Assembly: GCA_029880425.1 (NCBI GenBank)
Contig: JAOUOK010000137.1
Coordinates: forward strand, 1-5,769
Direction: 5' to 3'
Length of the DNA stretch: 5,769 nt
Source: Gammaproteobacteria bacterium
GTDB lineage: Bacteria > Pseudomonadota > Gammaproteobacteria > UBA6429 > Thiohalophilaceae
Position 1 is the stretch's first letter. Each line of letters starts with the position of its first letter. Below the pieces are notes generated by a model, which was not told the origin of the DNA, searched no databases, and was given only the letters and a program-made list of their open reading frames with translations. Of the stretch, positions 1 through 5,326 are shown piece by piece. A program made the translations under genes and the position numbers.

Positions 1-105
1 ATATTCTTAGTTGAATCACAGCTTGAGAATGGTCCCGCTAATATTAAAATGGCTTTCATCGATTTAAAAAATCCTATATTCTTAAATACAGATTATTTCA
101 GATAA
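1..105 (+). CDS. Possible C-terminal tail of an unidentified protein (partial)
   Basis: The first reading frame is open from the window edge to a TAA at 103-105 and gives 34 residues ending in LKNPIFLNTDYFR. The other two forward frames stop within the first 14 bases. The family is not recognised. The tail is too short to exclude chance, and a competing minus-strand reading exists (ATG at 59 running off the left edge, beginning MKAILILAGPF), which would make this a divergent gene start instead. A 7-bp inverted repeat (91-97 with 104-110) overlaps the end, but no T-run follows it, so it is not a convincing terminator. Confidence 0.3.
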   Translation: MFLVESQLENGPANIKMAFIDLKNPIFLNTDYFR

Positions 106-129
106 TAATCGCGTTAAATTGTTAACTCA

Positions 130-143
130 TTGACCGAAGTCAA
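130..143. promoter_or_regulatory. DNR/FNR-type operator upstream of dnr-like gene
   Basis: The sequence TTGACCGAAGTCAA is a perfect palindrome of the form TTGAC-N4-GTCAA, matching the Crp/Fnr-family box layout with the GTCAA half-site often seen at DNR/NNR targets. Its centre (136.5) lies about 50 bases before the start of the DNR-like regulator. Autoregulation is therefore likely. It could also be bound by another family member such as FNR, or by a paralogue. Confidence 0.7.
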
Positions 144-167
144 GAAAAAGACTATATGTATTAAGGG

Positions 168-178
168 TACATTATAAT
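168..178 (+). promoter_or_regulatory. Candidate -10 element(s) for dnr-like gene
   Basis: Two overlapping hexamers fit: TACATT at 168-173, starting 31.5 bases after the operator centre and close to class II activator spacing, and a consensus TATAAT at 173-178. Either one puts transcription start within about 0-8 bases of the ATG at 186, so the mRNA would have almost no 5' leader. Which hexamer is used cannot be decided from the sequence. Confidence 0.45.
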
Positions 179-185
179 TAAGCCT

Positions 186-872
186 ATGGAGAAAAATAGT
201 GTTGTTTTAGATGAGCTTCATCAAATACCTTTATTTTCTGCGCTTGATGAGCAACAGTTAGAAAGTGTCTTAAAATCAAGTCGCCTGGTTTCTTTAGCTG
301 CAAAAACAATATTATTTGAGAAAGGCACACCTGCAACACATTTCTACCTTTTAAAGTCTGGCCAGGTAAAGCTTTACTGCCTGTCAGAAGATGGTGATGA
401 GAAAGTCATTGAAATCATTCACCCATCGCAGACTTTTGCCGAAGCCATTATGTTTATGCCTAAGCACTGTTATCCGGTCAGCGCTGAAAGCATCAAGGCC
501 AGTGAATTATACAGCTTTGATATGAAACAGTTTCGCGAGATGCTGGAAAATTCCAAGGAAACCTGCTTTCGCTTGTTAGCGACAATGGGACGGCAGTTGC
601 ACTCGAAAGTTAATGATATCAATAATTTGACACTCCATAATGCAACCTATCGCTTAGTGGTATACCTGTTAGAACAATTACCTGAAGATGCCGTAACACT
701 CTCTTCAATTCACCTGGCTAGTACCAAGGTGGTCATTGCTTCTCGCCTGTCTATTCAGCCTGAAACGTTTTCCCGTATATTGTTGCGAATGAGTAAGCAA
801 GGGTTAATCGAAGTTCATGGTAATGACATTACATTACTTGATGTGCAGGGATTACGTGATTTATTAAAATAG
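186..872 (+). CDS. dnr: DNR-like Crp/Fnr-family transcription regulator (NO-responsive type)
   Basis: A 228-residue cytoplasmic regulator, a normal length for the family. Residues about 15-115 form the cyclic-nucleotide-binding-like beta barrel (KSGQVKLY near 57-64, then FAEAIMFM at 84-91, a core very like Pseudomonas DNR). A long dimer helix follows at about 125-165, including LTLHNATYRLVVYLL, and then a winged helix-turn-helix with KVVIASRLSIQPETFSRILL at 181-200. The E193-x2-S196-R197 pattern is the FNR-class base-reading set for TTGAT-N4-ATCAA-like sites. There is no N-terminal cysteine cluster (the only Cys are 65, 95 and 127), so this is not an iron-sulfur FNR. DNR proteins are known to activate NO and denitrification genes in response to NO, probably through heme. 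That role is inferred here and is supported by matching boxes before this gene, the operon at 1776 and the cytochrome b gene. The ATG at 186 is chosen because the family N-terminus fits. No Shine-Dalgarno sequence is well placed: AAGGG at 163-167 is 18 bases away. An in-frame stop lies at 162-164. Confidence 0.88.
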   Translation: MEKNSVVLDELHQIPLFSALDEQQLESVLKSSRLVSLAAKTILFEKGTPATHFYLLKSGQVKLYCLSEDGDEKVIEIIHPSQTFAEAIMFMPKHCYPVSAESIKASELYSFDMKQFREMLENSKETCFRLLATMGRQLHSKVNDINNLTLHNATYRLVVYLLEQLPEDAVTLSSIHLASTKVVIASRLSIQPETFSRILLRMSKQGLIEVHGNDITLLDVQGLRDLLK

Positions 873-909
873 TAAAAAATTTTAAATCATTTCCTGTTAT
901 ACCTGTTTA

Positions 910-931
910 AGATATATAATATCTGTGTTTT
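910..931 (+). terminator. Weak hairpin with T-run after dnr-like gene
   Basis: AGATAT (910-915) and ATATCT (919-924) form a 6-bp AT-rich stem with a 3-base loop, followed by GTGTTTTTT. The stem is weak, so termination would be partial at best. The same stretch holds a TATAAT at 915-920, which could instead be a -10 element for the hemerythrin gene, although no good -35 precedes it. Confidence 0.28.
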
Positions 932-1012
932 TTAATTATTAAATAACTTGTTTTAAGTAAAGTATTTGTTGGTTTAATAGTATTTGAAAATTATAAGCGC
1001 AGGGTTTTTATT

Positions 1013-1468
1013 ATGGAATTAATTAAGTGGAGTGATAAGTTTGCTACAGGTGTACCTGACATTGATAGTGAGCACGAGGCGTTGATCAATTCGATTAATT
1101 CCTTTTACCACAAGCAACAAGATGGCATAGATAAATCAGAATCAGTCCAGATACTGAATGATATTTACGGCTCTATTCATGCGCATTTCATGCTTGAAGA
1201 AAGACTGATGGAAAAGAATGCATACGTGGAATACGAGCAGCATAAAAATGATCATGCTAAGTTACTTGATGATCTACGTGACATTACCATGGAACTTGAA
1301 GAAACTTCTCAGCTGGATGAAAAACAATTAAAGAGCAAGTTAAATGACTGGTTTATGATTCACTTTAAAACCTTTGATTCCCGTTTACATAAGCTAGAGC
1401 AACTCATTGCAACGAATAAAACAACAAAAACTAGTGTTATTTCCCGTCTTAAAAATTTACTCAAGTAA
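1013..1468 (+). CDS. Bacteriohemerythrin (single-domain, di-iron O2/NO-binding protein)
   Basis: A 151-residue soluble protein that is essentially one hemerythrin four-helix bundle. The N-terminal WSDKFATGVPDIDSEHEAL is the usual family opening. All seven di-iron ligands are seen at standard spacing: H21; H58 and E62 (HFMLEERLM); H77 and H81 (HKNDH); H117 and D122 (HFKTFD). A lysine-rich tail of about 20 residues follows the last helix. There is no signal peptide or fused sensor domain. Family members bind O2 reversibly; some bind NO or supply O2 to membrane oxygenases. The role here is inferred from the position between a DNR-like regulator and a probable NO reductase operon. AGGG at 1001-1004 lies 8 bases before the ATG and supports this start. 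It sits 140 bases after dnr, so co-transcription is possible but not shown. No clear FNR/DNR box lies directly upstream, and no strong terminator follows. Confidence 0.93.
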   Translation: MELIKWSDKFATGVPDIDSEHEALINSINSFYHKQQDGIDKSESVQILNDIYGSIHAHFMLEERLMEKNAYVEYEQHKNDHAKLLDDLRDITMELEETSQLDEKQLKSKLNDWFMIHFKTFDSRLHKLEQLIATNKTTKTSVISRLKNLLK

Positions 1469-1541
1469 TAGCCGATTGCTTTTCATGTAAATGGGATGGT
1501 TAAAATTTATACTTTATTTTTGGATTAAGTTTAAAACTATT

Positions 1542-1570
1542 TTAGCAACTCATTATATAGCTGTTATAAT
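1542..1570 (+). promoter_or_regulatory. Candidate sigma-70 promoter in the 1469-1775 gap
   Basis: TTAGCA at 1542-1547 and consensus TATAAT at 1565-1570 are separated by 17 bases. The -35 matches TTGACA at only 4 of 6 positions. It could provide basal transcription of the downstream operon independently of the FNR/DNR box. In such AT-rich DNA, chance matches are common. Confidence 0.3.
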
Positions 1571-1601
1571 ACAAACAAATTAAGCTACAAAAGCCAAATT
1601 G

Positions 1602-1645
1602 CTTGATATATATCAAGGTTTTGACCATATTAGAGTCTATATTAT
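1602..1645 (+). promoter_or_regulatory. FNR/DNR box and -10: class II promoter of the norSY-like operon
   Basis: CTTGATATATATCAAG (1602-1617) is a perfect 16-base palindrome that contains the full TTGAT-N4-ATCAA consensus (1603-1616, centre 1609.5). A -10 candidate TATTAT lies at 1640-1645 (TATATT at 1638-1643 overlaps it). Transcription start would be near 1651, placing the box at about -41.5, the standard class II activating position. This is strong evidence that the operon beginning at 1776 is activated by FNR or by the DNR-like protein encoded upstream. The predicted leader is about 125 bases. Confidence 0.85.
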
Positions 1646-1673
1646 CTCATTGGGTAGTAATGTAGCTTATAAA

Positions 1674-1731
1674 TGTTAAGTTGCTGTTCTACTTAACAGA
1701 TATGAATTTGTAAATAAATTACTGTATTTAC
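1674..1731 (+). other. Two inverted repeats in the leader of the norSY-like operon
   Basis: TGTTAAGT (1674-1681) pairs with ACTTAACA (1691-1698) over a 9-base loop, and GTAAATA (1710-1716) pairs with TATTTAC (1725-1731) over an 8-base loop. Both lie in the predicted 5' untranslated leader. Neither is followed by a T-run, so they are not ordinary terminators. They could stabilise the mRNA or bind a regulator. They may also reflect only the AT-rich composition. Confidence 0.35.
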
Positions 1732-1775
1732 CAGTTACAATAAAAATAATCTAGAAAGTTATAAGGATGCTTACT

Positions 1776-1934
1776 ATGTCAGATCAAAATAACAATGATG
1801 AGGAACGTATCTCAGGATGGCAACATCTTCTTGATAGCCCGTTTCTTTTACTTTTTATCGGTGTTGCTATGCCCACGGTTTTTTATATCGTTTGGGGCAT
1901 TATGGAAATTGTAAACCTTCCTGTCGCACCATAA
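1776..1934 (+). CDS. Small single-span membrane protein, putative subunit/accessory of the heme-copper complex
   Basis: A 52-residue protein with a polar acidic N-terminus (MSDQNNNDEERIS), one hydrophobic span at about 22-43 (FLLLFIGVAMPTVFYIVWGI) and a short tail ending NLPVAP. AAGG at 1763-1766 lies 9 bases before the ATG and selects this start; an in-frame ATG at 1767 overlaps that ribosome site and is less likely. It is the first gene of the operon, 38 bases before the CuA subunit. Size and topology resemble subunit IIa of Thermus ba3 oxidase (one helix, 34 residues). Clusters described as norSY-senC-orf1 in ammonia oxidisers also carry a small orf1; whether this protein is homologous to either cannot be settled by eye. 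It probably packs against the catalytic subunit or helps its assembly. Confidence 0.8.
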   Translation: MSDQNNNDEERISGWQHLLDSPFLLLFIGVAMPTVFYIVWGIMEIVNLPVAP

Positions 1935-1972
1935 CTATTCCATCAATTAATAATAATTAGGGAGAAAAGCTT

Positions 1973-2509
1973 ATGACTTCATTTATGCCTCCTGCTGATC
2001 GTAACTGGTGGAAAGTACCGGTAGGTCGTCAGGAACTCATCTGGATCGCGATAGCGTTAGTCTGGTGCATAATCATGTTCCTGATGATGCCGCTATGGCA
2101 CGTTTATGGTAAGCAAAACCTTTCAACAGAGGCTTATCAAACTACACCTGCAAAATTTGGCGCCAAGGTCGAAGAAATGATTAGCCAATATAAAGTCGGT
2201 GAAGAAGCTGGTATGCCTGTTGTCGCGCCACCTGTGGGCAGTGATGTCTACATGTTAGGTCGTTTATGGCAATGGTACCCGATTTTAAAACTGAAAAAAG
2301 ATCAGGAGTATCGTCTACATCTTTCTTCTATGGATTGGCAGCATGGCTGGTCGCTGCAACCCGATAACATCAACCTACAAATTGTTCCAGGTTATGACAT
2401 GGTACTGAAAGTAACTCCTGATAAGGCCGGTACATTCAGTGTAATTTGTAATGAATATTGTGGTATTGGTCACCATACAATGGTGGGCAAGATCTATGTG
2501 GAGGAATAA
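1973..2509 (+). CDS. norS: CuA-containing subunit II of a B-family heme-copper reductase (NorS-like)
   Basis: A 178-residue protein with one N-terminal membrane helix (about 22-45, LIWIAIALVWCIIMFLMMPL) and a periplasmic cupredoxin domain. The complete CuA ligand set is present: H124 (WQHGW), C159, E161 by backbone carbonyl, C163, H167 and M170 in CNEYCGIGHHTM. The spacing equals that of Thermus ba3 subunit II (35 residues from the histidine to the first cysteine). The protein therefore takes electrons from a c-type cytochrome or cupredoxin and passes them to subunit I. An AGGGAG ribosome site at 1959-1964 lies 8 bases before the ATG. The stop is 5 bases before the next start, so translation is probably coupled. 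Subunit II alone cannot tell an O2 reductase from the CuA-type NO reductase; the symbol rests on the partner subunit's active site and on context. Confidence 0.9.
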   Translation: MTSFMPPADRNWWKVPVGRQELIWIAIALVWCIIMFLMMPLWHVYGKQNLSTEAYQTTPAKFGAKVEEMISQYKVGEEAGMPVVAPPVGSDVYMLGRLWQWYPILKLKKDQEYRLHLSSMDWQHGWSLQPDNINLQIVPGYDMVLKVTPDKAGTFSVICNEYCGIGHHTMVGKIYVEE

Positions 2510-2514
2510 TAGAC

Positions 2515-4245
2515 ATGGCTGAATTTCGCGTATGCCCGGATTCGGGATTTTATTTTCATAAATCAGCAGAGAGCCTGATGAAGGTCAATGCCGTCGTTGG
2601 TATTGTAGCTTTATTGATTGCTGGTCTTCTCGCACTTGGTGTTGTATTAACCCGTTGGCAAGAAGTTCACTGGTTACCTGCAGATACTTTTTACATGGTT
2701 CTGACGGCGCATGGTATTAATGCCCTGATATTCTGGATCATTTTCTTTGAAATGGCAGTTTTGTATTTTGCCTCATCAACATTATTGCGATGTCGAGTTG
2801 CAACACCGGCGTGGGGTTGGATCGGTTTCTTCCTGATGCTGATTGGTGCGGTAATGAACAATGTTGCGGTATTTAGTGGTTCATCAAGTGTAATGATGAC
2901 TTCATATGTACCTATGCAAGCCGAACCACATTTCTATCTTGGTTTAATTCTTTTTGCTGTGGGTGCACTTATCCAGGTATTTGTTTTCTTCGGTACACTG
3001 GTAGTTGCTCAAACAGAAAAGACTTATGAAGGTTCAGTTCCGCTAGTAACCTTTGGTGCAATTACTGCAGCGATTATCGCTGTATTTACTATCGCATCAG
3101 GCGCCATCATCCTGATTCCAACGTTCTTATGGTCAATCGGGTATGTAAGCCATATCGATGCTGAAATGTATCGTGTTATCTGGTGGGGTATGGGACATTC
3201 ATCGCAACAAATTAACGTTTCGGCGCATGTATCTATCTGGTACCTGGTAGCAGGTGTATTGTTTGGTGCACGACCTATGTCTGAAAAAGTCAGTCGTTTT
3301 GCATTCTTACTCTATATCTTGTTCTTGCAGTTAGCTTCGGCTCACCATATTCTGGTTGATCCAGGTATTAGTACAGAGTGGAAAATCTTCAACACCTCAT
3401 ATGCAATGTACTTAGCGGTACTCGCAAGTATGATTCACGGTTTAACCGTTCCTGGTTCAATGGAGGTTGCACAACGTCGCAAAGGTTTCACTAAGGGCCT
3501 GTTTGAATGGTTACGAAAAGCACCGTGGGGTAACCCAGTCTTCTCGGGTACATTCATTGCAATCGTAACGTTTGGCTTCATTGGTGGTATTACCGGTGTT
3601 GTTATGGGTACAGAACAAATTAACCTGATCATCCATAATACTATCTATGTACCTGCGCATTTCCATGCAACAGTTGTAACGGGTACCACGTTGACCTTTA
3701 TGGCAATTACTTACCTGTTAATTCCGGTATTGTTCCGTCGACAATTGTTCTTACCCTGGGTTGCTAAAATGCAGCCATATGTGTTCGGTGGTGGTATGAC
3801 AATCCTCATCCTGTTCATGTTAGGTGCAGGTACCATGGGTGTATCACGTCGTCACTGGGATATGGACTTTGCGGGTGCGGCAATGGCCTTTGAATATCCT
3901 GCGATCGCTTACACAATGATGGCTATTGGTGCTATCGGTGGTGTACTCGGTATTGTTGGTGGTGGTATGTTCTTGCTGGTTGCGGTAGGTTCACTACTGT
4001 TTGGTAAGAAACTTGAAGCTTCTGCTGGCATTATGGAAAGCTTTGCAGGTAAACCATTAGCTGACTCAGTTTATAATGTTGATAAGCCAGAAGTATTAGC
4101 AATGGCACCACAGCTGGAAGAAGATCACCATGAAGGCTTTGAAGCCCCGGGTACCTTCATGCTGGCTATGTTGTTGTTAGTGACCTTCGTGGTGTACTAC
4201 TTCATCAACTGGAAATACCTCGCATCAGTCTGGCCCTTAGGCTAG
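2515..4245 (+). CDS. norY: Catalytic heme-copper subunit I, B-family, probable NO reductase (NorY/sNOR-like)
   Basis: A 576-residue inner-membrane protein with about 13 helices, including an extra C-terminal one at about 547-566 after an acidic EEDHHE stretch. Ligands visible: low-spin heme H66 (LTAHGIN) and H384, high-spin heme H382 (both in VPAHFHATVV), CuB H228, H277 and H278. HHxxxDPG at 277-284 and EPHFYLG at 137-143 are B-family (ba3) hallmarks. The H228-H277 spacing of 49 equals H233-H282 in Thermus ba3. The residue matching Thermus Y237, the cross-linked catalytic tyrosine, is Q232: the motif is GHSSQQINVSAH rather than GHPxVY. Loss of that tyrosine is expected in NO reductases and would be damaging for O2 reduction. 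Together with the DNR-type promoter, this makes a CuA-dependent NO reductase (2 NO to N2O) the best call. An aberrant oxidase remains possible, and automatic pipelines will call it cytochrome c oxidase subunit I. GGAGGA at 2500-2505 is 9 bases before this ATG; a start at 2458 would overlap the CuA motif of the previous gene and is rejected. Confidence 0.85.
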   Translation: MAEFRVCPDSGFYFHKSAESLMKVNAVVGIVALLIAGLLALGVVLTRWQEVHWLPADTFYMVLTAHGINALIFWIIFFEMAVLYFASSTLLRCRVATPAWGWIGFFLMLIGAVMNNVAVFSGSSSVMMTSYVPMQAEPHFYLGLILFAVGALIQVFVFFGTLVVAQTEKTYEGSVPLVTFGAITAAIIAVFTIASGAIILIPTFLWSIGYVSHIDAEMYRVIWWGMGHSSQQINVSAHVSIWYLVAGVLFGARPMSEKVSRFAFLLYILFLQLASAHHILVDPGISTEWKIFNTSYAMYLAVLASMIHGLTVPGSMEVAQRRKGFTKGLFEWLRKAPWGNPVFSGTFIAIVTFGFIGGITGVVMGTEQINLIIHNTIYVPAHFHATVVTGTTLTFMAITYLLIPVLFRRQLFLPWVAKMQPYVFGGGMTILILFMLGAGTMGVSRRHWDMDFAGAAMAFEYPAIAYTMMAIGAIGGVLGIVGGGMFLLVAVGSLLFGKKLEASAGIMESFAGKPLADSVYNVDKPEVLAMAPQLEEDHHEGFEAPGTFMLAMLLLVTFVVYYFINWKYLASVWPLG

Positions 4246-4274
4246 AGTAAGGCGGGTTAGTAAGTAACCTTAAG

Positions 4275-4308
4275 AATGGGCAGGATATTCCTGCCCATTT
4301 TTTTTTTT
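4275..4308 (+). terminator. Strong intrinsic terminator after norY-like gene
   Basis: AATGGGCAGGA (4275-4285) pairs perfectly with TCCTGCCCATT (4289-4299) around a 3-base TAT loop, with an 11-base T-run at 4298-4308. This is a textbook rho-independent terminator. It ends the operon begun near 1651 and separates the SCO gene from the structural subunits, unless read-through supplies a lower level of the chaperone. Confidence 0.95.
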
Positions 4309-4391
4309 ATTAAATTAAAGTATTCTTAGCCAAACTAAATTTTCCTGATTTTTGAAAATTACCTGTTAACCTCTGAAAAAGAAATTTCCTG

Positions 4392-5234
4392 ATGCCTTAT
4401 TTATTTGTTTTATTCATACTGGTTTTTGCGCCCCTGTATTCAGCCAGTCTAATGGCCGAATCATCATTAATACCAAAAGCAGAAACAAGGGGCTCGATAC
4501 AGAAATTTCAGAATAAACAGGCCTTAGAAGCTAGCCAGGGTGCAATAGGAAATAAACTCAGTAATCATCAGTTTTTAGATGCATCCGCCAAGGGAGTCAA
4601 ACTACATGACCTTAAAGGCAAGCCCCTTGTACTAAGCCTGATTTATACCAGTTGTTATCAAACCTGCCCGATGACAACACGGCACCTGGCCACGGTTGTA
4701 GAAAAAGCACGGGAAGCGCTTGGCCATGAAAATTTTAATGTTGCCGTGCTTGGTTTTGACAGCCAGTTTGATAGTCCACAGGCAATGAAGCATTTTGCAA
4801 AAAAGCAGGGAATTGAAGATGCCAACTGGTATCTCTTAAGTGCTGATCCGAAAACGATTAAAGCATTTACCAAGGAGATAGGCTTCCTGTTTTATACATC
4901 ACCGAGAGGCTTTGATCACATGGTACAGGCCACCGTGATCGATGCGGATAGCATTATTTATCGACAGGTATACGGTGAGGTGTTTGATACCCCTTTATTA
5001 GTTGAGCCTTTAAAAGAATTAATATTGGGCCGGCCACAACCTAACCAGACAGTTCTAGCCGACCTGGTCAATAAAGTCCGTTTCTTTTGTACCAATTATG
5101 ATCCAGCCAGTGATTCATACCATTTTGATTATTCACTTTTTATTGGCATGCTGATTGGCGCAATAATCATATTTTTAATCGTTATATTTCTATTTAAAGA
5201 GCACCGCTTTTTAAAACGGCTAAACCAAACTTGA
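4392..5234 (+). CDS. senC: SCO1/SenC-family copper chaperone, membrane-anchored
   Basis: A 280-residue thioredoxin-fold protein. Residues 1-22 form an export signal (MPYLFVLFILVFAPLYSASL), and a C-terminal membrane helix at about 248-268 is followed by a basic cytoplasmic tail (KEHRFLKRLNQT). The copper site is C88 and C92 in TSCYQTCP, plus H176 in GFDHMVQATVID. GFDSQFDSP at 121-129 matches the SCO strand usually written xVDPxxDTP. A late CTNYDP segment (C233) resembles the CxxYDP motif seen in many bacterial SCO proteins that end in a membrane helix. SCO proteins deliver copper to, or reduce, the CuA cysteines of subunit II, so norS is the obvious client. SenC is a known partner gene of norSY clusters. 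The gene lies beyond a strong terminator. No FNR/DNR box or good promoter was found between 4309 and 4391, and its ribosome site is poor, suggesting modest expression. The start is chosen because it begins the signal peptide. Confidence 0.93.
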   Translation: MPYLFVLFILVFAPLYSASLMAESSLIPKAETRGSIQKFQNKQALEASQGAIGNKLSNHQFLDASAKGVKLHDLKGKPLVLSLIYTSCYQTCPMTTRHLATVVEKAREALGHENFNVAVLGFDSQFDSPQAMKHFAKKQGIEDANWYLLSADPKTIKAFTKEIGFLFYTSPRGFDHMVQATVIDADSIIYRQVYGEVFDTPLLVEPLKELILGRPQPNQTVLADLVNKVRFFCTNYDPASDSYHFDYSLFIGMLIGAIIIFLIVIFLFKEHRFLKRLNQT

Positions 5235-5271
5235 TATTGATCAAGTAAAAATAACGATATGTATTTATAAT
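5231..5271 (+). promoter_or_regulatory. FNR/DNR box and consensus -10: class II promoter of the cytochrome b gene
   Basis: TTGATATTGATCAA (5231-5244, centre 5237.5) is a perfect TTGAT-N4-ATCAA box whose symmetry extends to ACTTGAT/ATCAAGT (5229-5246). A consensus TATAAT lies at 5266-5271, giving a start near 5278 and the box at about -41. The box overlaps the stop codon of senC (TGA at 5232-5234). A 6-bp hairpin (CGATAT 5255-5260 with ATATCG 5270-5275) followed by a T-run overlaps the -10 and might act as a weak senC terminator. Confidence 0.85.
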
Positions 5272-5326
5272 ATCGCTTTTTTAAACCTGCCGTATAATTT
5301 CTGACTGGACGTAGCCATTGAGTTTT

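Noticed and set aside
186..872. Classical FNR oxygen sensor
   Set aside because: There is no N-terminal cysteine cluster for a 4Fe-4S centre. The barrel and recognition-helix segments match DNR better.
940..960. ACTTGTTTTAAGT as an FNR/DNR box for the hemerythrin gene
   Set aside because: It lacks the TTGAN...NTCAA core and the spacing is wrong; only a short imperfect palindrome remains.
2458..2514. Upstream start that would add 19 residues to subunit I
   Set aside because: It would overlap the CuA-motif codons of the preceding gene in another frame. The ATG at 2515 has a strong GGAGGA site at 9 bases and gives the usual B-family N-terminus.
3435..3632. Minus-strand open frame of 65 codons
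   Set aside because: It lies wholly inside the clearly coding subunit I gene, with no family signature and no ribosome-site support.
1973..4245. Standard ba3-type cytochrome c oxidase
   Set aside because: Fold and ligands fit, but the GHPxVY tyrosine is replaced by Gln and the promoter context is FNR/DNR-type, so an O2-reductase call is not the best reading. It is kept only as the alternative.
4338..4360. AATTTTC/GAAAATT inverted repeat before senC
   Set aside because: It is a short AT-only arm pair in AT-rich DNA, with no promoter or operator motif attached.
4658..4873. Minus-strand open frame of 71 codons
   Set aside because: It is antisense to the conserved SCO core, including the copper-binding cysteines, and shows no recognisable protein features.
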